64,000 nucleotides of DNA, from the NCBI GenBank assembly GCA_004335835.1, contig RWJK01001812.1, positions 32,373 to 96,372 of the forward strand, given 5' to 3'. This document shows, piece by piece, positions 22,718 to 29,561 of this stretch; the first letter of the stretch is position 1; the number at the start of each line of letters is the position of its first letter. Below the pieces are notes generated by a model, which made no database searches, was not told the DNA's origin, and saw only the letters and a program-made list of their open reading frames with translations. The position numbers were made by a program, and so were the translations under genes. Source of the DNA: Scenedesmus sp. ARA3 (Eukaryota; Chlorophyta; Chlorophyceae; Sphaeropleales; Scenedesmaceae).

Positions 22718-24792
22718 GGGTCGCTGGTGTCCAGGGCAGCAGTGGAGGCCTGCCACCAGGGGTTGGGCACGTAGGCGGCTGCAGTCTGCTCGGGGCGGTT
22801 GCGGTAGCCGCGAGCCAGGCGGGGGCCTGAAGGAAAGCAGGCAGCAGACACAGCCCACCCAAACTTGTGAGCAGCTGCAGTGTAAGCGAAAGTACCTGAC
22901 AGCCAGGCCAGACGACAGTGGATCACACAGCAAACAGTAAGCAGCAGCAGCAACTTGGTTGCGCCAGCCGCAGATGGGCACGGCCTGCAGAGTTCAGTAT
23001 ATTCTCCTCCCTGCTGACCATTCTTGGCACAATGTTCTGTATGCCAGGTGTCCCTCGCTGCGTGAATTCATCTGCGGCCGTCATCACCTGACAGCCACAG
23101 CTCTCCCGGCTCTTAGCTGCAGGCCAGGCCGGGCAGAGTTGAAAGGTTATAGTCTCTCACCTGAAAGCCAAAAATCATTCTCTCACCTGACAGCCACAGC
23201 TCTCCCGGCTCTCCAACTTCTGCCAGCCGCCAGCACGTTGGCTGGGGGTCCTCCTCCTCCGCTGCTGCTGGCGTTATGATTCCCTCTCCCTCTCCCTCAT
23301 TGCCTGCTGGCGTGTCAGGCAGCACCACGTAGGCGTGCAAGCTGTGGCTATGCAAGTGTTTCCCGCTGCCACCTGTAAAGATGTAAACCGAAACACAAAA
23401 CACACACAAGAGTCACCTCACCTGACAGCCACAGCTCTCCCGGCTCTCCAACCTCTGCCAGCCGCCAGCGTGTTGGCTGGGCCTCCACCTCCTCCTCCAC
23501 TGCTGCTGCACTGATTTCTCCCTCTCCCTTGCTGCCTGCTGGTGCCGTGTCAGGCAGCACCACGTAGGTGTGCACGTTGTGGTCTGGCCTGCCTAGGGGG
23601 ATGCGGTCAAAGGGCGCTTTGATGTGCCCGGTGATGGTCTGCAGCGACAGGAAAAGAACACTCGAGGCATGGCCACAGGGCTGTGAGCAGTGCACGTTGT
23701 GGTCTGGCCTGCCCAGGGGGATGCGGTCAAAGGGCGCTTTGATGTGCCCGGTGATGGTCTGCAGCAAGTGGAGAGGCATTGTCAAGGCATGGCAGCAGTG
23801 CTGTGACAGTGCATGCATCTGTGGCCTGCCCAGGGGAATGCGGTCAAAGGGCGCCTTGATGTTGCCCGGTGCTGGTCTGCATGAGTTGCATTTGAGTGAG
23901 ACAGGGATGCAAGTGAGCTAGTCCCACCTCCGAACAGCGCGAATTGTTGGGGCCTGCAAATTCACCGCTCAAAAAGCTGCGGGCTGATCTCAACTTGGTG
24001 ATGACCATTGTGCGGCCTTAGCTGTTGAGCAAGGATCCATCTAGCCGGATGATGCTTGCTGCAACGCACACTGTGGTGCATGTTCCCCACCGCGGCGCCA
24101 CAGTGACAGCAACTGCAGGCCCGTAGGTTAGAGATGCCAGAGTGACCTGTAGGTAGCATTGCTGGTGATGTTTCCACTACCCCTGTTGTCTGCATACGCT
24201 GGTGCTGTTGCAGGCCCGTGGCTGTTGACCAGGCAGGATTGAGGTTGGAAACAATTGAGACTTCAACAATACAGGCAGCACAACACTTACCGTTACGGTG
24301 ACCTCTGTGGGCCCGTAGCTGTTGAAAAGGCCGCCCCTGTGCAGGCCTGGCAGCGTGGCACAGATCTCCTCGGCAAGCTTGGGCGTCAGCGCCTCGCCAC
24401 CTGCAGCAGCAGCAGCGTCAGCGTGAAGCCAAGGGTCAGGGGGTGAAGGGCGCTGCTGTTGCTGCTGCCCTGCAGAGTGCACCAAACCTACAACTATTTC
24501 AACACTCTATGTCACAATCTCACCTGTCAGCATGCACCGCAGGCAGGCGATGGACTCCCCAGCCTCCCTGAAAGCATCCAGGTACTCCGAGGCCAGTGCA
24601 GGCACCACCTCCATGCAGCTGATGCCATGGGCAGCAATGAGTGCTGCCATGCCATATGGGTCCAGGTGGGCAGTGGGGTTAGGCACCACCAGCTTGGCCC
24701 CAAGGGTGAGAGCAGCGAAGACGTAGGTGACGTAGGAGTCGAAGCAGACCGTGGAGTTGAGACAGAAGACGTCCGAGGAGTCTGCGGGGTGG

Positions 24793-24847
<55 letters not shown>

Positions 24848-24917
24848 GGGTTGGATGACGTAGGAGTCGAAGCAGACCGTGGGGTTGAGGCACAACACAT
24901 CGGAGGCGTCTGCAGGG

Positions 24918-25014
<97 letters not shown>

Positions 25015-25117
25015 GCAGAAGTAAGTGCCGAAGGGCTTTAGGTGGGCAGTAGGGCAGGGCACCACCAGCTTGGCCCCCAGGGTAAGAGCAGCGAAGACGC
25101 AGGTGACGTATGAGTCG

Positions 25118-25172
<55 letters not shown>

Positions 25173-25661
25173 GGGTTGCATGACTTAGTAGCCGAAGCAG
25201 ACCGTGAAGTTAGAGCAGAACAAATGGGAGGAGCCTGTGGGGTTCTGAAAGCAGCAGCAGCAGCAGCAACAGCATCATCATCAGCAGAGGTGTAAGTTAT
25301 GTGAAAATGTGATATGGATGGTGGAGTTGAGGCAGAGGACCTTGCAGGCGTCTGCAGGATGGCAGCAGCAACAACAGGTCACGCCGGCTAGAACCATCAC
25401 ATGCTGCAAGCTGCAGGCCAGCCAAACCTCCAAACTCACCCAGGGCAAAGTGCTCCACGTTGAATGCCACCAGGTCCCTTACACCCCTGTGTGGGATCAT
25501 CACGCCCTTGGGCCTGCCTGTGCTGCCGCTGGTGAACATGATGTAGGCCAGGTCGTCCTCTGAGATGGTGGTGGGGTCTGGCAGCGAGATGGAGGTGTCA
25601 CTGGAGGCTGGGTCAGTGGGGTCGTTGTAGAGGATGATCTGCGAGGAGTAAGGGACAGGGC

Positions 25662-25700
<39 letters not shown>

Positions 25701-26759
25701 TTGGCAGCGGTGGTGTGTTCAGTTATCTGCAGAAACGTCTGTAGGGGTTCAACCCCAAGTTGGCGTGAGGGCAAAGGTATCACTGATGCGCGTGATGGAC
25801 AGACCCCAGAACATGCAGTGCGATGGGGCAAGCGTACTTCCAGCGTTTGTTGTGCAGGGATAGCCACCCACTGAAGACAAGTCACACAAAAGCACTTACC
25901 TCAGGGCTGAGCGGCAGGCCTGCCACAAGGCTCATGGCCAGCTGTGCTTGGCCACGTTCTGTGAGCAGTGCAAGCGCCTCGCTGTCCTCAAGGTAGATGG
26001 ACAGCCAATGGCACACAATCACACCCACACCACGCATCCTTATGATGAAAAAGCTCCAAAACATGCAGCACAATGTGCAAGGGTATTGCCAGCTTGTGTT
26101 ATGGGGATAGCCACCCGCTACAGGCAACTCACACAAAAGCACTTACCTCAGGGCTGAGCGGCAGTCCTGCCACCAGGCTCAAATCACTCCCACACCACAA
26201 ATCACAAATCACAAATCACTCCCACACCATACAGCCTGATGATGGATGTACTTTCAAACATGCAGCACAACTGCAAGGATACTTCCAGCGCGTGTTATGC
26301 AGGGATAGCCACCTGCTACAGGCACACCACACAGAATCCCGCACCTCAGGGCTGAGCGGCAGTCCTGCCACCAGGCTCATGGCCAGCTGCGCTTGTGCAG
26401 GCTCCGTGAGCAGCTCCAGTGCCTCGCTGTCCTCAAGGTAGATGGACAGCCAATGGCACACAATCACAACCACACCGCACATCCTTATGATGGAAAGACC
26501 TCAAAACATGCAGTGCAGTGGGGCAAGGGTAGTTTCAACTTGTGTTATGGGGATAGCCACCCACTGCAGACAAGTTAAACAGAACCCCGCACCTCAGGGC
26601 TGAGTGGCAGTCCTGCCACCAGGCTCATGGCCAGCTGTGCTTGGGCAGGCTCCGTGAGCAGCGCCAGTGCCTCGCTGTCCTCAAGGTAGATGGACAGCCG
26701 GTCAGCAGGGAAGCCGGGGTCCAGGGGCACGTAGCAGCCGCCAGCCTACAGCAGAGAAA

Positions 26760-26828
<69 letters not shown>

Positions 26829-27013
26829 GGTCAGCAGGGAAGCCGGGGCCGAGCGGCACGTAGCAGCCGCCAGCCTACAGCAGTTGAATGAAGCAGCAGC
26901 AGCAGCAGCAGCAGCAGCAGGGACAGCAGCAGCAGCAGCAGCAGTTGTCAGCAGGAAAGCCGAAGTCAAGCGGCACGTAGCAGCTGCCAGCCTGGATGGA
27001 GGAGTACGGGTGA

Positions 27014-27046
<33 letters not shown>

Positions 27047-28628
27047 GGTCATCAGGGAAGACGACATTAAGGAGGCGGTGGCAGCCGCCAGCCCGAGTTA
27101 ACTCGGGGCTGAGCACCAGCAGCAGCAGCAGCAGCAGCACCGCCATGAACTGTGTGGATCAGCAAGGTAGATGGCTAGCCGGCAGCAACACATGTCCATG
27201 TTTTTTGAATAACGCACTGCCGATCAACTTGCATGCTGAGCTGTCGCTGTAGAGCTGTCCACACAAGGTGCGGTACCGCTGACAGGCTAAGATTCTCCCT
27301 TGTGAGCCAGGCAAGCCTGTTCATGCCTGTGCTGCTGTGTGAGCAATACAGAGAAGGACAAGGGCAAGCTTGGTATGGTAAGGTCCTGTGACGCCTGGTA
27401 CTCCTGGCTACCCTGCTACACATGCGGTACCGCGGCTGTCCCAGCTGCTGTCAGCACAACTCACAGCCACCCTGTGCACTGCAACGTGCGACATCACCAC
27501 TGCAGGCTGACTTCTGAAAAGGGCCCACTCTACTGTCCTACTACGCATGTGGTACCGCTGCTCTCCTGGTGCTGCCCATACAACAAATCTTGTGTACTGC
27601 CCCTCCTGCAATCGCGGACACCACCACTGCAGGCTGCAACTCAAACATTGTGCCTACTGCTGTGCCCGGCAACGCATGTGGTACCGCTCCTGTCCCAGTC
27701 AATAAGGCAGCAGCAACTGCTGCCTCCACCACTCAAACCCACCCACCTTGTGCACTGCAATCATGGAGACCACCACAGCCGGCTGCCGGTCACACAAGAT
27801 CAAACAGAATTCCTACTGCCTCATCCTACTACGAATGTGGTACCGCTGCTGTCCCAGTGCTGCTGCCCATACAACTCACACCTGTATTTTGCACCCACCT
27901 TGTGTACTGCAATCATGGACACCACCACAGCCGGCTGCCGGTCAAAGAGGATGCCTACTGCCTTGTTCTTGCCCACTCCTCGGGCCACCAGCCGCCGCGC
28001 AAGCGCTGCTGCTGCTGCATCCACCTCACCAAAGCTCAGGCTGCTGCCATCCTCTGACACCAAGCAGGGGGCGGTTGGGTGGGTGACCACGCATGCAGCA
28101 AAGCCTGCAGGAATGAGGGGGCCCTGGGGGTGGTGGTTTTTGGGGGTTAGGGTGGTGCAGAGAGGGTGTGTGCAGGGTGGTGCACAGGAGAAAGAAAGCG
28201 GGCAGTAATATGGGTGGCAGGACAGTGGTAGGGTTAGAGGTTTGGCAGCGGTTGGTGTGTGCAGGTGCAGGGAGGGGCATGGTCAGGTGGTGAAGATGTG
28301 CCTGGTAGTAAAGGCACGACCTGGATGGTTGGTCTAACTGCTCAGAACTTGTTGCTTTGTTACGGTTCGAGTTGTTTGGTGATGCCAAACCTGTTGTCTA
28401 GCTGACAGCATGCAGCATGGGGCTCGCACTGTGCTGCGGTACTGGCTTTGAGCTGCGGCGGTACATAGCAACCGGCTGTCTGCTAAGCAACACTGCACCA
28501 GAACGCCACTGTCGATTCAAATCATAACAACCATGCATCTTTAGCATTTTGAAGGGATTTGCACGCACCTGCAAGTACTTTGGCCGCCATTCTCCACAGA
28601 ACTTTGCGATGCTGTCATCACTGCCCAT
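9509..28628 (-). CDS. NRPS-like enzyme of Pls/PosA type: adenylation, carrier and membrane/hexapeptide terminal domains
   Basis: Twenty-three exons join in phase (sense order): 28569-28628, 27899-28104, 26593-26745, 25440-25638, 24524-24781, 24291-24400, 23422-23638, 22218-22499, 21631-21764, 20731-20928, 20325-20439, 19130-19545, 18248-18602, 17939-18012, 17338-17473, 15767-15899, 14849-15126, 14239-14452, 13352-13549, 12145-12556, 10886-10972, 10189-10371, 9509-9598. The product is about 1,500 residues. An adenylation domain (~20-590) shows A3, A5, A8 and A10 motifs. A carrier domain (~590-665) has LGGNSL. Then come membrane helices and left-handed beta-helix hexapeptide repeats to the C-terminus. 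This order matches bacterial/fungal Pls and PosA amino-acid homopolymer synthetases. It probably activates an amino acid with ATP, loads it on phosphopantetheine and joins or transfers it at a membrane. Exon 1 to 2 phase is off by one, so the first junction is uncertain. Exon 12 ends at a GC donor. Introns are full of exon-edge copies. Confidence 0.87.
9690..9870 (-). repeat. Exon-edge copies in intron 22 of the NRPS-like gene
   Basis: Near 9690-9735 is a copy of the exon 23 start (GTGATGAAGG and VPAG codons). Near 9800-9870 is a copy of the exon 22 end (VLPDAAME and TLREMS codons) with its donor. Order along the intron is donor-side copy, then acceptor-side copy. Confidence 0.8.
10735..10885 (-). 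repeat. Copies of the exon 21 end in intron 21, with TATC and GTTAC runs
   Basis: Two units of roughly 75 nt repeat GACCAGGTCAGCAT and the following codons, each followed by CTATCTATCTAT and TGTAACACCATG-like tracts on the + strand. The repeated codons (QVS, GDTTVI) also match the start of exon 22, so the true junction may have moved between equivalent repeats. Confidence 0.7.
10980..11425 (-). repeat. Three copies of the exon 21 start in intron 20
   Basis: Segments near 11036-11105, 11185-11255 and 11345-11420 each repeat the acceptor and the [19 protein letters not shown] codons of exon 21 with rising divergence away from the true exon at 10886-10972. GGCAG-type repeats (CAGGCAGG on +) separate them. 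Confidence 0.9.
11760..12144 (-). repeat. Near-identical 120-bp tandem copies of the exon 20 end
   Basis: Units with donors near 11771, 11904 and 12024 repeat the last ~75 nt of exon 20 ([16 protein letters not shown]) and its donor TCACTG|GTGAG, plus ~45 nt of intron. The two units next to the exon are almost identical and exactly 120 nt apart, and the reading frame stays open across them. Confidence 0.95.
12610..13300 (-). repeat. Exon-edge copies in intron 19
   Basis: A copy of the exon 20 start lies near 12610-12715. Several copies of the exon 19 end (ITLGGFKLR codons plus the AG|GTGAG donor) lie near 13005-13050, 13120-13165 and 13235-13285, with a trace near 12895. Similarity falls with distance from exon 19. 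Confidence 0.9.
13605..14140 (-). repeat. Exon-edge copies in intron 18
   Basis: Three copies of the exon 19 start ([20 protein letters not shown] codons) near 13610-13675, 13755-13825 and 13905-13975, the last with a GGCA-repeat tract. One copy of the exon 18 end (VEDTASMCR codons and donor) near 14080-14135. Confidence 0.9.
14471..14690 (-). repeat. (CTG)17 in sense and a copy of the exon 18 start in intron 17
   Basis: An uninterrupted triplet run (CAG on +, 14471-14521) precedes the exon 18 acceptor. Beyond it at 14585-14690 lies a good copy of exon 18's first ~30 codons ([20 protein letters not shown]). Confidence 0.92.
15185..15630 (-). repeat. Exon-edge copies in intron 16
   Basis: A copy of the exon 17 start ([12 protein letters not shown] codons) near 15190-15250 and copies of the exon 16 end ([12 protein letters not shown] and its donor) near 15495-15545 and, more weakly, 15615. 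Confidence 0.8.
16080..16900 (-). repeat. Six copies of the exon 16 start in intron 15
   Basis: Segments near 16085-16145, 16225-16275, 16450-16525, 16590-16645, 16725-16780 and 16845-16895 repeat the acceptor and the [15 protein letters not shown] codons of exon 16, some reaching [12 protein letters not shown]. Spacing is 110-230 nt. This is the largest copy number seen for one exon edge. Confidence 0.93.
17070..17715 (-). repeat. Copies of both edges of exon 15
   Basis: Downstream of exon 15 in sense (17070-17115) is a copy of its end ([10 protein letters not shown] and donor). Upstream in sense are copies of its start ([17 protein letters not shown]) near 17520-17585 and 17655-17712. Confidence 0.88.
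18680..19010 (-). repeat. Exon-edge copies in intron 12
   Basis: A long, well-kept copy of the first ~44 codons of exon 13 (LFALRRP to KWALLGR) lies at 18680-18815. A poor copy of the exon 12 end with a canonical GT donor lies near 18965-19010. Confidence 0.9.
19600..19945 (-). repeat. Three near-identical copies of the exon 12 start in intron 11
   Basis: Units of about 125-130 nt near 19605-19680, 19740-19810 and 19865-19940 repeat the acceptor and [20 protein letters not shown] codons plus the same intron spacer. Identity is high, so they are recent. Confidence 0.93.
20325..20439 (-). other. Carrier-protein (PCP/thiolation) core exon of the NRPS-like gene
   Basis: Exon 11 encodes [20 protein letters not shown]. 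The serine in GGNSL (residue ~624) is the expected phosphopantetheine attachment site. Helix 1 of the carrier (MEELLADIW) comes from the end of exon 10 and the last helix from the start of exon 12, so the domain is split over three exons. Confidence 0.85.
20620..20675 (-). repeat. Copy of the exon 10 end in intron 10
   Basis: Repeats [15 protein letters not shown] codons and the donor of exon 10 about 60 nt downstream of the real donor. Confidence 0.85.
21130..21450 (-). repeat. Two copies of the exon 9 end in intron 9
   Basis: Copies near 21362-21450 ([20 protein letters not shown] and onward) and 21130-21200 ([10 protein letters not shown] and donor). The nearer copy is longer and better preserved. 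Confidence 0.9.
21765..22155 (-). repeat. Interrupted (CTG)n acceptor tract and copies of the exon 8 end in intron 8
   Basis: A triplet run (CAG on +, about 21768-21852, with GAG interruptions) abuts the exon 9 acceptor. Copies of exon 8's last codons ([15 protein letters not shown]) lie near 21978-22045 and 22095-22150. Confidence 0.85.
22575..22830 (-). repeat. 7-bp minisatellite, (CTG)n run and copy of the exon 8 start in intron 7
   Basis: About eleven tandem AGGCAGC units near 22580-22660, a (CAG)n run at about 22684-22715, then a near-exact copy of exon 8's first ~30 codons ([20 protein letters not shown]) at 22720-22830. Confidence 0.92.
23085..23345 (-). repeat. Copies of the exon 7 end in intron 7
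   Basis: A long copy at 23185-23345 (from VVLPDTPAG to [10 protein letters not shown]) and a short one near 23085-23105, each ending at a donor-like CAG|GTGA. Confidence 0.9.
23690..24235 (-). repeat. Exon-edge copies in intron 6
   Basis: Two copies of the exon 7 start ([20 protein letters not shown]) near 23690-23763 and 23825-23882, and two decayed copies of the exon 6 end (FNSYGP codons) near 24205-24235 and 24108-24135. Confidence 0.88.
24796..25360 (-). repeat. Copies of the exon 5 start alternating with long (CTG)n runs in intron 4
   Basis: Triplet runs at 24796-24843 (16 units), 24921-25011 (about 30 units) and 25121-25168 (16 units) alternate with copies of the exon 5 start near 24850-24911, 25040-25118, 25180-25240 and 25310-25355. 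Each unit is acceptor-side (CTG)n, then CAG, then exon 5 codons ([20 protein letters not shown]), increasingly degenerate with distance. Confidence 0.93.
25663..25698 (-). repeat. (CTG)n run near the exon 4 acceptor
   Basis: About twelve CAG units on the + strand, 25 nt upstream in sense of the exon 4 acceptor at 25638. Confidence 0.85.
25905..26460 (-). repeat. Three copies of the exon 3 end in intron 3
   Basis: Copies at 26343-26455, 26148-26180 and 25905-26010 repeat [11 protein letters not shown] and [13 protein letters not shown] codons and the donor of exon 3, with shared intron spacer. The middle one is truncated. Confidence 0.93.
26762..27145 (-). repeat. Copies of the exon 3 start separated by (CTG)n runs in intron 2
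   Basis: Exon 3 starts ([16 protein letters not shown]) recur near 26825-26882, 26945-26995 and 27045-27090, reading [16 protein letters not shown], then [16 protein letters not shown], then [16 protein letters not shown]. The decay is ordered with distance. (CAG)n runs (+ strand) at 26762-26824 (21 units), about 26893-26942, 27014-27047 and 27117-27140 separate them. Confidence 0.95.
27480..27795 (-). repeat. Three decayed copies of the exon 2 end in intron 2
   Basis: Copies of [14 protein letters not shown] plus donor near 27750-27790, 27598-27630 and 27480-27512, again with divergence rising with distance from exon 2. Confidence 0.9.
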
Positions 28629-29158
28629 GGGATCAGGCTGCAGCCAGCCACGGTTGCCTTCCTAAGCTCCTTGCAATGACAGAATGCGCTTGAGGGGTTT
28701 TCTGTTAATCTCTGTACAAAGCAATTGTGAAACCCCTTACTGCTGTCAAAGCGTATCCGAGCCGTGGAGTGCAGGCGAGCAAGGAAACTCAGGTGCTTTT
28801 TGATCTGCCTGCAACGACCTATATATGTGTCTTAAGTGAAGCCATATGTACTTTGGTACATTTTAAGCTTCCACGTGTTCGGATGCAACGCCTCGGCGAA
28901 ACTTCACACCCGCCAGGGATTGACCGCCGAGGAAAGTGCCGTGGGCAGGTTGCACGCATGTGACGGCAAAGTAAGCAAAATAACCGCCAACGACATTTTT
29001 TACAATGACAGGGTGCAACAGCCAGCAGGAGGTCCCTGCTTCGACTTCCAGGTCTGCAGTACTAGCTGAGTACTGCACTGGGTGCAGTACCAACCGCCTG
29101 ATCGATCTTTATCCTCCTGTGACAGCAAACGATCAGAAAAGGCATTAGCAAGCCATTT

Positions 29159-29163
29159 TTACA
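29159..29163 (-). terminator. TGTAA polyadenylation signal, CS-domain gene
   Basis: Minus-strand TGTAA about 400 nt after the stop at 29562. A second copy at 29000-29004 is an alternative. Confidence 0.45.
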
Positions 29164-29402
29164 GCACTATATAACAAATACCACTGCTGCAGCTACACGC
29201 AAGCTTGCGGTGCGCTCCTCTCCCGCCAATGCCCAGGCCTTACTTGGCCTTCCACTAGGCCCAACTAGGGGGGGGGGGGTAGTACACACACCAGCATATT
29301 GCTCCCTTCCAAACCACACCTGCTGACCAACAGCTGCCACAGCAGTTGTTTAGAGTAAAAGAGGCTCTTGTACCCTGAACACCTCACACTTCCGGTTTCA
29401 AC

Positions 29403-29447
29403 GATTCACAGCAGGCGTCCCCAGCACCAGCCTGAAGTCGTCGCAGC
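29403..29447 (-). repeat. Copy of the terminal codons of the CS-domain gene in its 3' UTR
   Basis: Repeats the DDFRLVLGD coding segment (GACTTCAGGCTGGTGCTGGG in sense) about 120 nt beyond the stop codon. Confidence 0.8.
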
Positions 29448-29561
29448 CCTAAAGCTTCTGGATCTTCTGCGGGCCCAAGCTGGGGAGGACTGATCACACA
29501 CACCCCACACACACAGCAACAAAGTGAACTCAACAGCACACCTCTAGTGTCCCGCCTGTGC

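Larger units (their letters stand above)
20731..28104 (-). other. Adenylation (AMP-binding) domain of the NRPS-like gene
   Basis: Exons 2-10. Visible motifs are [16 protein letters not shown] (A3, phosphate loop) in exon 4, FNSYGPTE (A5) in exon 6, GELWLSG and [12 protein letters not shown] (A6/A7 region) in exons 7-8, [20 protein letters not shown] (A8) in exon 8, and LPNGKID with the catalytic Lys (A10) in exon 10. By-eye alignment to PheA gives pocket residues D235, S236, T239, E278, L299, G301, S322, V330, T331 and K517. Asp235 is the residue that binds the alpha-amino group of amino acids, so an amino acid rather than a fatty or aryl acid is the likely substrate. Confidence 0.88.
28629..29561. 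other. Intergenic: NRPS-like promoter side and CS-domain gene 3' UTR
   Basis: No gene was seen. Both neighbours are on the minus strand. It includes a copy of the last codons of the CS-domain gene near 29403-29447, a G homopolymer near 29266-29278 and TGTAA signals (minus strand) at 29159-29163 and 29000-29004. Confidence 0.5.

Noticed and set aside
22675..22830. A second adenylation-domain module
   Set aside because: It is only a copy of the first part of exon 8, truncated in a (CTG)n run, with no complete domain.
24507..25065. Long frames of poly-Leu, poly-Cys, poly-Ser, poly-Ala or poly-Gln
   Set aside because: They are translations of intronic (CAG)n/(CTG)n runs in every frame and strand, not proteins.
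9509..28628. Bacterial contamination carrying an NRPS gene
   Set aside because: The gene has 22 in-phase introns with algal splice sites and the same repeat habit as its neighbours.
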